Shown piece by piece: positions 6,451 through 16,563 of a stretch of DNA of 64,000 bases. Each line of letters begins with the position of its first letter. Within the stretch, counting starts at the first letter, position 1. The notes under the pieces are model-generated. The model made no database searches. It was not told where the DNA came from and worked only from the letters and a program-made list of their open reading frames with translations. The position numbers and the translations under genes were made by a program. This DNA comes from JAYOEY01 sp038120295. Lineage in GTDB: Bacteria > Pseudomonadota > Alphaproteobacteria > MPNO01 > UBA2964. The stretch spans positions 1 to 64,000 of the forward strand of contig JAYOLL010000006.1 in NCBI GenBank assembly GCA_038120295.1, in the 5' to 3' direction.

Positions 6451-9099
6451 TTACCCCTGACCCAGCGCCTCTTCGATCGCGTTGTTGGCATCGGCGAGCT
6501 TAGACGGATCTGGACCGCCCGCCTGCGCCATATCGGCCCGGCCTCCGCCGCCCTTGCCGCCCAACGCGGCTGAACCGATCCGGACGAGGTCAACCGCACT
6601 GAGCCGATCTGTCAGGTCTTCGGTCACACCGACCACGATCGACGCCTTTCCGTCCGCCGCTGCAGCAATAGACACGACGCCGGACCCGACCTGCTTCTTG
6701 AGGTCGTCGGCCAGAGACTTGAGCTCGCGCGGCGGCACGCCGTCAAGCTCGCGGCGGATGAACTTCACGCCGCCGATTTCCTTTTGACCGCCGTCGGCTT
6801 CCGATGCGCCGCCACCTGTCGCCATCTTGCGGCGAAGGTCTGACAGCTCGGTCTCCAGCCGCTTCCTTTCTTCGAGCATCGCGGAGATACGGTCCGGCAA
6901 CTGCGCCGGCGCAACGTTCAGTGCTCCCGCTGCACGCGACAGCAACCGCTCATTCTGTTCCATGAGATCGAGCGCGGCCATGCCGGCCACCGCTTCGATG
7001 CGGCGAACGCCGGCGGCGACCGCACTTTCCGACACGATCCGGAAAGGGCCGATATCGCCGGTACGCGCGACATGGGTGCCACCGCAAAGCTCGACCGAGT
7101 AAGGCGCGTTATCACCTCCGCCCATCGTCACGACGCGCACTTCGTCGCCGTACTTTTCGCCGAACAGCGCCATGGCACCGGCAGCGATCGCATCGTCCGG
7201 AGTCATCAGCCGCGTCGACACTTCGCCGTTGCGGGCGATCTCCCGATTGACGTCCGCCGCGGCCGCGCGCAGCTCGTCGACAGCGATGGCCTTGGGATGG
7301 CTGACATCGAAGCGCAGCCTGTCGGGCGCAACCATCGAGCCCTTCTGGGTGACGTGTTCGCCCAGATGTTCGCGGAGCGCGGCGTGCAGCAGATGCGTCG
7401 CCGAATGGTGCGAGCGCAATGCCGAGCGTCGGTCGTGATCGACAGAGAGTTCGACAGCATCGCCCGTGGCGATGCTGCCTCCTGCAACAGTACCGACATG
7501 GACGTGAAGACCGACTTTTTTCCGGGTATCAGACACCAGGAGCTGCGCCCCGCCGGTCGCCGACAACAGGCCAGTATCGCCGACCTGCCCGCCGGATTCG
7601 GCGTAGAACGGCGTCTGGTTAACCAGCACCGAGACAGCGTCGCCGTCGGCCGCCATCTCGATTTCTTCTCCGTCCTTCAAAATGGCGACGATCTGTCCTT
7701 CAGCGGTTTCCGCGCCGTATCCGAGGAATTCGGTTGCGCCGTGCCGCTCGTAAAGGTCGAACCAGATCGTTTCATCCGCAGCCTCGCCGGATCCGGCCCA
7801 GGCCTTGCGGGCTTCCTCCTTCTGTCGCGCCATCGCGCTGTTGAACCCGGTCACATCGACGATGCGCCCCTGGCCGCGCAATACGTCCTGCGTCAGATCG
7901 AGCGGGAAGCCATACGTGTCGTACAGACGGAACGCGACGTCGCCGGGCAGCGCCTCGCCTTCGCCCAGCTTTTCGGTTTCATCGGTCAACAGGCCGAGCC
8001 CGCGATCCAGCGTGCGCTTGAACCGTGTTTCTTCCAGCTCCAGCGTTTCCGTGATCAGCGCCTCGGCCCGCGCAAGCTCGGGAAACGCCTGGCCCATTTC
8101 GCTGACCAGCGCTCCGACGAGGCGGTGCAACATCGGATCGGTGGCCCCCATCATATGGGCGTGCCGCATGGCGCGGCGCATGATGCGGCGCAGCACATAT
8201 CCCCGGCCTTCATTAGACGGCAGGACCCCGTCGGCAATCAGGAACGAAGTCGCGCGCAGATGATCGGCGATAACGCGATTGGAAACCCGATACTCGCCGT
8301 CCGGATCGACCCCCGCAGCGCCGGCAGACGCCTCGACGAGGGCGCGCAGCGTGTCGATATCATAATTGTCGTGAACGCCCTGCATCACCGCAGAAATACG
8401 CTCCAACCCCATACCGGTGTCGATGGACGGGCTCGGCAGATCGTTGCGGGTATTGGCATCCACCTGTTCGAACTGCATGAACACGAGGTTCCAGATTTCA
8501 ACGAACCGGTCGCCGTCCTCGTCGGGGCTGCCGGGGGGACCGCCCGGAATATGATCGCCGTGGTCGTAGAAAATTTCCGAGCAGGGACCGCACGGGCCGG
8601 TATCGCCCATCGCCCAGAAATTGTCGCTGGTGGCGATGCGTATGATACGGTCTTCGGAAAGACCGGCGATCTTCTTCCAGAGATCGAACGCCTCGTCGTC
8701 TTCGTGATAGACGGTGACGCACAGCCGGTCGCGGTCGATGCCGTATTCCCCGGTGATCAGGTTCCACGCCATCTCGATGGCGTGTTCCTTGAAATAATCG
8801 CCGAACGAAAAATTGCCCAGCATCTCGAAAAAGGTGTGATGGCGCGCCGTATGGCCGACATTTTCGAGATCGTTGTGCTTGCCGCCGGCGCGTACGCATT
8901 TCTGCGACGTCGTCGCCCGTACATAGGACCGTTTTTCCAGGCCGGTGAACAGGTTCTTGAACTGGACCATGCCGGCATTGGTGAACAGCAGCGTCGGATC
9001 GTTGTGCGGCACAAGCGGCGACGAAGCGACGATCTCGTGCCCGTCACGTCCGAAATAATCGAGAAACGCCCCGCGGATATCGTTCGTACTGGTGGTCAT
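6451..9099 (-). CDS. alaS: alanyl-tRNA synthetase
   Basis: This 882-residue class II aminoacyl-tRNA synthetase charges tRNA-Ala in the cytoplasm. It begins with the catalytic core, then the tRNA-recognition region, the editing domain and the C-Ala domain. The editing-site zinc motif is visible as HHSATHLLH in the middle and CGGTHVARTGDIG further on, so the proofreading domain is intact. The C-terminal GGGGRADMAQAGG stretch is also standard. Length matches bacterial AlaS. AGGACAG precedes the ATG at 9099. It lies downstream of recA on the same strand with about 300 bases between, an order common in alphaproteobacteria. Confidence 0.98.
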   Translation of the reverse strand: MTTSTNDIRGAFLDYFGRDGHEIVASSPLVPHNDPTLLFTNAGMVQFKNLFTGLEKRSYVRATTSQKCVRAGGKHNDLENVGHTARHHTFFEMLGNFSFGDYFKEHAIEMAWNLITGEYGIDRDRLCVTVYHEDDEAFDLWKKIAGLSEDRIIRIATSDNFWAMGDTGPCGPCSEIFYDHGDHIPGGPPGSPDEDGDRFVEIWNLVFMQFEQVDANTRNDLPSPSIDTGMGLERISAVMQGVHDNYDIDTLRALVEASAGAAGVDPDGEYRVSNRVIADHLRATSFLIADGVLPSNEGRGYVLRRIMRRAMRHAHMMGATDPMLHRLVGALVSEMGQAFPELARAEALITETLELEETRFKRTLDRGLGLLTDETEKLGEGEALPGDVAFRLYDTYGFPLDLTQDVLRGQGRIVDVTGFNSAMARQKEEARKAWAGSGEAADETIWFDLYERHGATEFLGYGAETAEGQIVAILKDGEEIEMAADGDAVSVLVNQTPFYAESGGQVGDTGLLSATGGAQLLVSDTRKKVGLHVHVGTVAGGSIATGDAVELSVDHDRRSALRSHHSATHLLHAALREHLGEHVTQKGSMVAPDRLRFDVSHPKAIAVDELRAAAADVNREIARNGEVSTRLMTPDDAIAAGAMALFGEKYGDEVRVVTMGGGDNAPYSVELCGGTHVARTGDIGPFRIVSESAVAAGVRRIEAVAGMAALDLMEQNERLLSRAAGALNVAPAQLPDRISAMLEERKRLETELSDLRRKMATGGGASEADGGQKEIGGVKFIRRELDGVPPRELKSLADDLKKQVGSGVVSIAAAADGKASIVVGVTEDLTDRLSAVDLVRIGSAALGGKGGGGRADMAQAGGPDPSKLADANNAIEEALGQG

Positions 9100-9340
9100 C
9101 GCTCTGTCCTGAAACCCCGTCGACCCTGCTCTTCCCCGGCCGAAGGCAGGAGTATTACCGGCAGTGCGTTCCCCTGTCCAGAACAGGCGGCGGAGCGAAA
9201 ACCGCTGTAAATCCTCCCGGTTTCCGGTCGGCGCACCGCCCGAAGGGAGAAGGCCAAAAGAAAGCGCGCCCGGGTCAGATGGGAGGTCTGCCCCGTTGCG
9301 GCGCGCAAGGGTCGATCCGGGGTGGGATCGGGGGTGGAAG

Positions 9341-9387
9341 CCGGTCCGGGCAGCGGCCTCGAATTACAAACCGCTGGCCCGGACCGG
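9341..9387 (-). terminator. strong hairpin downstream of recA, without a T-run
   Basis: Starting 9 bases after the recA stop, the minus strand folds into a stem of about 16 bp (CCGGTCCGGGCCAGCGG against CCGCTGCCCGGACCGG, one bulged base) with a 14-nt AT-rich loop. No run of T follows, so it may stabilise the recA mRNA 3' end or assist Rho-dependent termination, rather than acting as a simple intrinsic terminator. The rest of the 9100-9396 gap between recA and alaS shows no gene. Confidence 0.55.
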
Positions 9388-9396
9388 TATCTGAAT

Positions 9397-10503
<1,107 letters not shown>

Positions 10504-10567
10504 TGCCTTTCTCCTTATTCCACGTCCACCGGATTCGTTCAAACCACCGTCATCCGTGGGGACATAT

Positions 10568-10582
10568 GTTCACTTTTTGTTC
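10568..10582. promoter_or_regulatory. LexA (SOS) box, recA-proximal
   Basis: The sequence GTTCACTTTTTGTTC matches exactly the alphaproteobacterial LexA operator GTTC-N7-GTTC. It lies 65-79 bases upstream of the recA start codon, where the recA promoter should be. The half-sites and spacing are seen directly; binding is inferred from the known consensus in Caulobacter, Rhodobacter and Rhizobium. Confidence 0.85.
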
Positions 10583-10635
10583 TCTTTGGCAAACAATATT
10601 TTTTAACTGTTTTAATTCAATAAGTTAGATGATTT

Positions 10636-10650
10636 GTTCGACTTATGTTC
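10636..10650. promoter_or_regulatory. second LexA (SOS) box, protease-proximal
   Basis: GTTCGACTTATGTTC is a second exact GTTC-N7-GTTC match, 53 bases beyond the first and 108 bases upstream of the chosen start of the Lon-like protease. Its position suggests that the protease gene has its own SOS-controlled promoter. It also argues against a start at 10629, which would put the operator inside the coding region. Confidence 0.75.
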
Positions 10651-10653
10651 AAA

Positions 10654-10675
10654 CTGAAATCGGTCTGAATTTCAG
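10654..10675. repeat. inverted repeat in the protease leader
   Basis: CTGAAAT and ATTTCAG form a perfect 7-bp inverted repeat with an 8-base spacer, directly after the second LexA box. It could be a further operator or a leader hairpin of the protease mRNA. There is no T-run, so it is not a terminator. Confidence 0.45.
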
Positions 10676-10757
10676 TGACGACGACCAGGTCGGAGCCTAC
10701 ACTGTCAGAAAGGCGCCGCGACTTCACGCTGACGGCGATTTCGGGGAAAGGTATCAG

Positions 10758-13199
10758 ATGGCGATAAAAGCATTGGCTGCGAAGGCGTTGAAACGCGACG
10801 CGGAGACGACGCTTCCGAAATTTGCCTCAACCGACGATCTTAAAAAAATCGCTGCGGTGTTCGGTCAGGACCGTGCGGTCGATGCGATCGAGTTCGGCGC
10901 TGCCATCGATCACCCCGGCTACAATCTGTTTGTCGCCGGAACGCGGGGCGCCGGGCGGCACTCGATCGTAAGGCGACTGCTGCAGCCCCATGCCGACGAT
11001 CGGGAGCCCCAGGCCGACTGGGTCTATCTGAACAATTTCGACGACCCGCAGCGGCCGCTGGCTCTGCGCCTCCCAGCGGGATCGGGCATGAAGCTGCGCA
11101 ACGAAATGGCCGTCCTCGTGGACGAACTCGGCGTGACGCTCCCCGGCCTGTTCGAAAGCGACGAATATCGCAACCGCCTGAACGCGATACAGGCCGGTTT
11201 CGAACAGCGCCACGAGGAGCTCTTCAACGCGCTCAGGGATCGGGCGAGGCAGGACAACATAGCCCTCCTGCAGGGCCCGCGAGGGTTCATGTTCGCGCCG
11301 CTCAAGGGCAGCGAAGTCATTACGCCCGAAGAGTTCCAGAAACTGTCGCAGGAGGAACAGGCTGCGCTGGAACAGCTCATCGCGAAATACCAGGCCGAAC
11401 TGAAAACCGTGCTCGAGGAAATGCCCAAATGGCACAAGGAAATTCGCGATGCCGTCAAGGAACTCAATCAGGAAGTCGCGCGCTCGGCCGTCGTTCTCGC
11501 CATGGCGCCCATCCGACTTGCCTTCAAGGATTTCGATGAGTGCGTGCGCCATTTCGACCGGGTGGAGCGCGACCTTCTGAACGAGATAGAGCTTTTCGTT
11601 CCAGTGCCGCCAACCGGGCCGGTGCCGCAGAACATGCCAGGCATGCCGGATCCCGAAACCAGCCGGGCCGCGGTCCTCAGACGCTATACCGTCAACGTCC
11701 TGGTCGATAACGGCTCGTCGAAGGGCGCACCCGTTATATTCGAGAACAACCCGTCCCTGTTCCGCATCTCCGGCCGCGCGGAACATGTCGCCAGGTTCGG
11801 GACGCTGGTGACTGATTTCACGCATATCAAGCCCGGTGCGCTGCACATGGCGAATGGCGGGTTTCTGGTTATCGACACGGCGAAGCTGCTGACCCAGCCT
11901 TTCGCCTGGGAGGCGCTCAAGCGGGCCATTCAGTCGCGGGAAATCCGTATCGAGTCGCCCGGCGAAATGCTCGGCCAGTCGGCGACGGTGACGCTCGAAC
12001 CCGAACCGATCCCGCTCGACATCAAGATCGTGCTGATCGGCGAGCACGAGCATTTCTACCTGCTGAACCGGCACGACCCGGATTTCTCCGGCCTGTTCAA
12101 AATCCTGGCAGACCTCAACGAACAGATCGAATGGACCCGGCCGAACGCTGCAAAATTCGCCGGGCTGATCGCAACGATCGCGGAGCACGAGGGTTTGATG
12201 CCGTTCCTCCGGTCGGGCGTCGCCGCCCTGACGGAATTCAGCGCGCGCCTCGCCGACGACACGGAAAAGCTCAGCCTCGTCATCAGCCGCATTTGCGACG
12301 TGATGCGCGAAGCGGACCACCTGGCGAAAGCCGCCTCGGAAAAGAAGGTCTCCCGGCAAACGGTAGAGGCCGCGATCCGCGCGCAGCGATACCGCGCGTC
12401 AAGGGTCGAGGAGATGAGCCGGGAATCGATCACGCGCGAGATCGTGATGGTGGACACGTCGGGAGAGGCGGTGGGCCAGATCAACGGGCTCAGTGTTCTC
12501 GATCTGGGCAATATGCGCTTCGGGAGGCCAACGCGGATAACCGCGCGCATTGGTCTCGGCACGGGACGGGTGCTCGATATCGAGCGCGAGGCCGACCTGG
12601 GCGGCCCCCTCCATACCAAGGGCGTCATGATCCTGTCCGGTTATCTGTCGGCGATGTTCGGAGCCGACCGGCCGCTGCCGCTCTCAGCAACGCTCGCCTT
12701 CGAACAGTCCTATTCGGGCGTCGACGGCGACAGCGCATCCTCGACCGAGCTTTACGCCCTGCTGTCGGCGATTTCAGGCATTCCGATCCGACAGTCGCTC
12801 GCCGTCACCGGGTCTGTGAACCAGAATGGTGAGGTCCAGGCGATCGGCGGCGTGAACGAAAAGATAGAAGGCTTCTTCGATATCTGCGCACACCGCGGGC
12901 TGACGGGCGATCAGGGTGTCCTGATCCCCAAGGCAAACACGAAACACCTGATGCTCAGGAACGAGGTACTCGAGGCGGCCCGCGACGGAAAATTCCACAT
13001 CTACCCGGTTTCCACCATTGAGGAAGGCATAGAGCTGCTGACCGGCATCCGGGCGGGCAAACGAAACGCATCCGGCGCCTTTCCGAAGAACACGGTATTC
13101 GCGCTGGTCGAGCACCGCCTGACTGAGATGATCGAGGCGCGCCGCAAATTCGGTTCCGGCGGAGGTCGGGAGACACCGAGCGAAAATGGGGAGCGCTGA
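10758..13199 (+). CDS. Lon-like ATP-dependent protease (AAA+ plus S16 protease domain, AAA_32 type)
   Basis: This protein is 813 residues from ATG 10758, which is preceded by GGGGAAAGG. It joins an N-terminal nucleotide-binding module with a degenerate Walker A (GTRGAGRHS, Lys replaced), a long helical insertion (about residues 130-270), an AAA core and a C-terminal Lon protease domain. The catalytic Ser-Lys dyad is Ser659 in DGDSASS and Lys702 in VNEKIEGFF. It resembles the YcbZ/LonH-like branch rather than housekeeping Lon, because the canonical Lon N-domain is missing. The loss of the Walker lysine is usual in this branch. A LexA box in the leader suggests DNA-damage induction. The UspA-like gene follows by only 4 bases. 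Confidence 0.9.
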   Translation: MAIKALAAKALKRDAETTLPKFASTDDLKKIAAVFGQDRAVDAIEFGAAIDHPGYNLFVAGTRGAGRHSIVRRLLQPHADDREPQADWVYLNNFDDPQRPLALRLPAGSGMKLRNEMAVLVDELGVTLPGLFESDEYRNRLNAIQAGFEQRHEELFNALRDRARQDNIALLQGPRGFMFAPLKGSEVITPEEFQKLSQEEQAALEQLIAKYQAELKTVLEEMPKWHKEIRDAVKELNQEVARSAVVLAMAPIRLAFKDFDECVRHFDRVERDLLNEIELFVPVPPTGPVPQNMPGMPDPETSRAAVLRRYTVNVLVDNGSSKGAPVIFENNPSLFRISGRAEHVARFGTLVTDFTHIKPGALHMANGGFLVIDTAKLLTQPFAWEALKRAIQSREIRIESPGEMLGQSATVTLEPEPIPLDIKIVLIGEHEHFYLLNRHDPDFSGLFKILADLNEQIEWTRPNAAKFAGLIATIAEHEGLMPFLRSGVAALTEFSARLADDTEKLSLVISRICDVMREADHLAKAASEKKVSRQTVEAAIRAQRYRASRVEEMSRESITREIVMVDTSGEAVGQINGLSVLDLGNMRFGRPTRITARIGLGTGRVLDIEREADLGGPLHTKGVMILSGYLSAMFGADRPLPLSATLAFEQSYSGVDGDSASSTELYALLSAISGIPIRQSLAVTGSVNQNGEVQAIGGVNEKIEGFFDICAHRGLTGDQGVLIPKANTKHLMLRNEVLEAARDGKFHIYPVSTIEEGIELLTGIRAGKRNASGAFPKNTVFALVEHRLTEMIEARRKFGSGGGRETPSENGER

Positions 13200-13203
13200 G
13201 AAG

Positions 13204-14001
13204 ATGGAGCTGAAGCGTATCGTTGTGGCGATCGATTCCGCACACCGGTCCGATCACGCGTTGGAGGCCGCAGCGCTGCTCGCCGAGGCGCTTGAAAGCG
13301 AGATCGCCGGGCTGTTCGTCGAGGACTCCGACCTGATCGCCGCCGCCGCACTACCTTTTACCAGGGTGACGACCCCGTTCGGCGGGCTTGCCGTCGACGT
13401 TACCGGCGACACGCTCGCCGGCGAGTTAAAGCAACAAGCGGACGCCGCACGCCGAAGTCTCAGAAGACTGTCCGAAAGCCGGCGGCTGAAATGGTCGTTC
13501 GAGACCAGGCGAGGACGTATCGACCGGGAAATAAGGGCCTCTGCGCTGGCGACGGATATCGTGTGTCTCAGCACGTCGGAGGCAGCGGGCGGATGGGCGC
13601 AGGTTGAAAACGCAGCGGCCATACTTCTGGGGTTCCCGCGCCGCGACCTGTCGGCGGGCGATATCGTCGTCCTGATCGACGATCCCGAACTCGGCGAACC
13701 GGCCGTGGAAATCGCGGCGAAGCTGGCTCTCAGGAACCGTCGGAGACTGAAAATCATACTGGTTTCCTCCGCAACGCAGGCCTTGAGCGCCTGGCGGCAA
13801 AGAACCGAGCGGCTTTCGGGCGAAGGCATTAACGTTGACATTGGCGCCTGCGAAGATTGCGATCCGTACAGGCTGCTGGACGCAATCGGGAAATCCCCGG
13901 TGGGGTTCTTCATCAGCGGCATCCGCACCGTGGCTGCGCCCGGCTGGATCAAGGCCTGCAGCGCCACCTTCCGATGCCCGGTTCTGGTCCTGAAGGGCTG
14001 A
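13204..14001 (+). CDS. universal stress protein (UspA-like), tandem-domain length
   Basis: The 265-residue product starts with MELKRIVVAIDSAHRSDHALEA, with the UspA beta-strand/Asp pattern, and carries a second, more divergent half (IVVLIDDPELGEPAVEIAAKL, about residues 155-175). The G-2x-G-9x-G-S/T ATP-binding signature is not clear at the C-terminus, so nucleotide binding is uncertain. It lies 4 bases after the protease stop and is probably cotranscribed. If so it would be induced together with the protease. Function is inferred from fold only; stress tolerance is the family role. Confidence 0.75.
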   Translation: MELKRIVVAIDSAHRSDHALEAAALLAEALESEIAGLFVEDSDLIAAAALPFTRVTTPFGGLAVDVTGDTLAGELKQQADAARRSLRRLSESRRLKWSFETRRGRIDREIRASALATDIVCLSTSEAAGGWAQVENAAAILLGFPRRDLSAGDIVVLIDDPELGEPAVEIAAKLALRNRRRLKIILVSSATQALSAWRQRTERLSGEGINVDIGACEDCDPYRLLDAIGKSPVGFFISGIRTVAAPGWIKACSATFRCPVLVLKG

Positions 14002-14122
14002 GCGAACTCCTAATTCCCTCCCCCTTTACATATCCGCGCTTAGGCGGCATGAATGTGCCCGATTTTCCGGGCCGCCGGGCGGCCCTATCATTCCCGATAA
14101 CGCCAGCGAACAAGAGGTTAAA

Positions 14123-15496
14123 ATGATCGACCTGATGAACATCGCCCGCACGGAAGCCGACGGCGGCGACCTGTTCGGCATCTTCAACGACATGTTCGAA
14201 GCCGCCGATGTCAAACCCGACGGCTATCCCGACGCCGTCGTCTGGAAGGGCGGCAATTTCGACGGCAAGGTCGAGCCGGTGGCCCATTCGCTGACCGATG
14301 CTTTCGCGCTGGTCGGCACGCTGGAGGCGATCGACGTTCTGGGCCTCCCTTTCTACGCGGTGCCGATGTGGTCGCAGTACCGTCACGATCACAATCTGGA
14401 CCCGCTGTCCTGGTTCGGCAACATGCCCTGCATTTCGATCAAGTGGTCGACTGCGGGCGACGCCTACGTCAATGACGGCAAGGGCGGCAAGGTCGTTGTG
14501 ATGGGTAAGTCGGGCAACGCGCCGCTCCGCACCCAGGCCGGCGTCTACTGCAACGTCCGGCCCTACGGCCCGATCACCTGCGTCCGCTGCATGCCCTGCC
14601 TGCCCTATTCGCAGAACAAGAGCGTGTTCGGCGTCGACGAAAAGACCGGGCTGATCCATTCGGAAATGAACACGCCCGGCGTACAGCTGGCCTATGCAAA
14701 CCGGCTATTCCTGAAGCTGGTACATGAAACAGGCAAGCTCGGCCGTGTCGCCACAAAACCGACCCAGGCGCAGGAGGACGGCATCAATGCCGGGCTGCAC
14801 AGCTGGCTGCTTCAGGGCACCAAGTTCGAGGTCGGTCGCAAATACGCCGTCGACCCGTACGATGAGTTCAAGGAAGAAATCGACAAGATCATCGCCATGC
14901 TGCCGGCCGACTTCAAGGACGGTATGGAGAACTGGGGCGGTCGCATCGAACAGCATATTTCCGATACCAATTACGGCCTGCTGGTCTGGGATCTGATCGA
15001 ACAGCGCGACTGCATCGTGCTGGCGACCGACCTCGACGGCGACCGGCTGACCGACCTGATGGCCGACATCTCGGACCCGCTGCGCGCCTTCGGCGGCATG
15101 GTCGCCAAGCATCTCGGCCAGGATGTCGACATGCGTAAGGTCTGGACCGACATGGGCTACACAACGGGCAACGGGCGTGACATGACGTCGGTCATGCACC
15201 GCATGACGGGCCCTGCGATCCACGAGCAGACGCTGGGCTCGGCAGACGCGATGCTGCTGCGGCTGCTGGACGGCGACGAATGGGTCGGCGGCACCAAGCA
15301 GCCTTACGACCCGCGCATCCATTTCGTGCTGATCCGGGACGCCTATCTGGACGCCAACAAGGGCAATGCCGAGCTCGAGAAGTTCCTTGATGACGCGCTG
15401 GCTACATTCGACGAGATCTATTACAGCGGCGACCGCCCGGGCTTCCTCGACGGGTACGCCAAGCTCAAGGAGGCGATCACGCCCTGGGGTAGCTGA
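14123..15496 (+). CDS. unrecognised 457-residue soluble protein
   Basis: I do not recognise this family. The protein is acidic and has no signal peptide or membrane helix. A notable Cys cluster, TCVRCMPCLPYSQN, lies near residues 152-165, and a further Cys near 142 could help bind a metal or an iron-sulfur centre. A CD(G)DR-like acidic segment (ATDLDGDRLTDL) is near 302-313. The start has a good context (AAGAGGTTAAA before ATG). Codon choice is strongly biased to C/G-ending codons, which may mean high expression. It stands alone, followed by an intrinsic terminator. It is complete and clearly real; no function can be assigned. Confidence 0.8.
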   Translation: MIDLMNIARTEADGGDLFGIFNDMFEAADVKPDGYPDAVVWKGGNFDGKVEPVAHSLTDAFALVGTLEAIDVLGLPFYAVPMWSQYRHDHNLDPLSWFGNMPCISIKWSTAGDAYVNDGKGGKVVVMGKSGNAPLRTQAGVYCNVRPYGPITCVRCMPCLPYSQNKSVFGVDEKTGLIHSEMNTPGVQLAYANRLFLKLVHETGKLGRVATKPTQAQEDGINAGLHSWLLQGTKFEVGRKYAVDPYDEFKEEIDKIIAMLPADFKDGMENWGGRIEQHISDTNYGLLVWDLIEQRDCIVLATDLDGDRLTDLMADISDPLRAFGGMVAKHLGQDVDMRKVWTDMGYTTGNGRDMTSVMHRMTGPAIHEQTLGSADAMLLRLLDGDEWVGGTKQPYDPRIHFVLIRDAYLDANKGNAELEKFLDDALATFDEIYYSGDRPGFLDGYAKLKEAITPWGS

Positions 15497-15521
15497 CCGA
15501 CCCCATTCACGGCAGAAAATC

Positions 15522-15549
15522 AGGGGCGGGTTCGACACCCGCCCCTTTT
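15522..15549 (+). terminator. intrinsic terminator
   Basis: A 10-bp perfect stem (AGGGGCGGGT / ACCCGCCCCT) with a 5-nt loop is followed by TTTT, 25 bases after the stop of the 457-residue protein gene. It could also serve the convergent M23 peptidase gene, whose 3' end abuts it, since the other strand ends in GATTTTC. Confidence 0.85.
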
Positions 15550-16545
15550 CTATTCGATCTCGACCGAAACGGAACGCCGGATAGATTCGCGTCGCCGGTT
15601 CAGCGTCGCCGTTCCCCGCCATACGCCCGGCGCCAAGCCTTTTTCAGGACGGTTGCGCCCGCTGAATTCCATGCGCCACGCCTGATTCTTTTCCAGCAAT
15701 ACGGTATGTTTGAAAAAGACAGTCCCGCCGGGCGAAACAATCCGCAGGGACAGCCTGTCGCCGTTTCGCACCCCGAACGCCGCCGCCCATAGCACAAGTG
15801 CCGCGGCATCCGCAGATAAACGCTTCGGGCTGGATGCATCCGCCTTGATGTCGTCTCCCGAAGGCCCAGCGCTCCTGAACCCCACTGCATAGAGCGCGAA
15901 CGGCGCATAGGCCTGCGCGCCCGCATCCTTCCAGAGCGATCTCCCCTTTTCGCGGCAACCGGAGCCCACCGACCGCCCAGTAGCGGGATCGAGAACTCTG
16001 CCATCATGCCGAATGCTCAGATGCACATGAGGAAATTCTGTTCTTCCCGACAACCCGACCTTGCCGAGCTGCTGCCCTCGCCGGACAGTCTGTCCGGGAC
16101 GAACCACCACACTCCTCCGGCGCAAATGGCAGTATTGTGTCTCCCACCCTGACCCGTAATCGATGACCAGACCGTTGCCGCACTCGCGCCCGGCTACGCG
16201 GCTACGGTCATTCGCCGTCCTGAGACGCCGGTCCGCTACACCATCGCGTACGCGCAGCACCGTTCCGGAGGCGGATGCGATCACGTTAACACCGCGGCGC
16301 ATGGCAACAGTGTCCCGAATGGCGAAATCGGTGCCCTTGTGACCGTCATAGCTCCGCGCGCCGCAGGCAGGGTCCAGGACACGACTGTCTTCCGCCATGT
16401 CGGGATAGTTCAAGGTCCAGCAATCCCGCCTCAGCGCGCACATGACCGGCAGCGAGAAGCCGCCGCCGGGAGGCAACGGCTCGGTCGCAACCGGGCTCGA
16501 CAACGACAGGAATGAAAACAGGGAAAGTGCTGTGCGCCGGCGCAT
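15550..16545 (-). CDS. M23 family peptidase (LytM domain)
   Basis: The 331-residue precursor has a signal peptide (about residues 1-21). Its LytM domain shows the zinc ligands H69 and D73 (GHKGTDFA) and the HxH pair H173/H175 (FPHVHLSI), with a further histidine at 140 (YCHL). All catalytic positions are thus present, so it is likely an active periplasmic peptidoglycan endopeptidase. The C-terminal ~120 residues form a beta-rich region that I do not recognise. It is the last minus-strand gene before CckA, with 18 bases between, so the two may be cotranscribed. Confidence 0.9.
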   Translation of the reverse strand: MRRRTALSLFSFLSLSSPVATEPLPPGGGFSLPVMCALRRDCWTLNYPDMAEDSRVLDPACGARSYDGHKGTDFAIRDTVAMRRGVNVIASASGTVLRVRDGVADRRLRTANDRSRVAGRECGNGLVIDYGSGWETQYCHLRRRSVVVRPGQTVRRGQQLGKVGLSGRTEFPHVHLSIRHDGRVLDPATGRSVGSGCREKGRSLWKDAGAQAYAPFALYAVGFRSAGPSGDDIKADASSPKRLSADAAALVLWAAAFGVRNGDRLSLRIVSPGGTVFFKHTVLLEKNQAWRMEFSGRNRPEKGLAPGVWRGTATLNRRRESIRRSVSVEIE

Positions 16546-16563
16546 TTTCCGATGCAGGCGGCC

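Noticed and set aside
7072..9210. 712-codon frame on the plus strand opposite alaS
   Set aside because: It is the mirror frame of a confident alaS; its product has no recognisable family and the codon pattern follows alaS, as is common for long antisense frames in GC-rich DNA.
10827..12359. 510-codon frame opposite the Lon-like protease
   Set aside because: Antisense shadow of a well supported protease with complete catalytic dyad.
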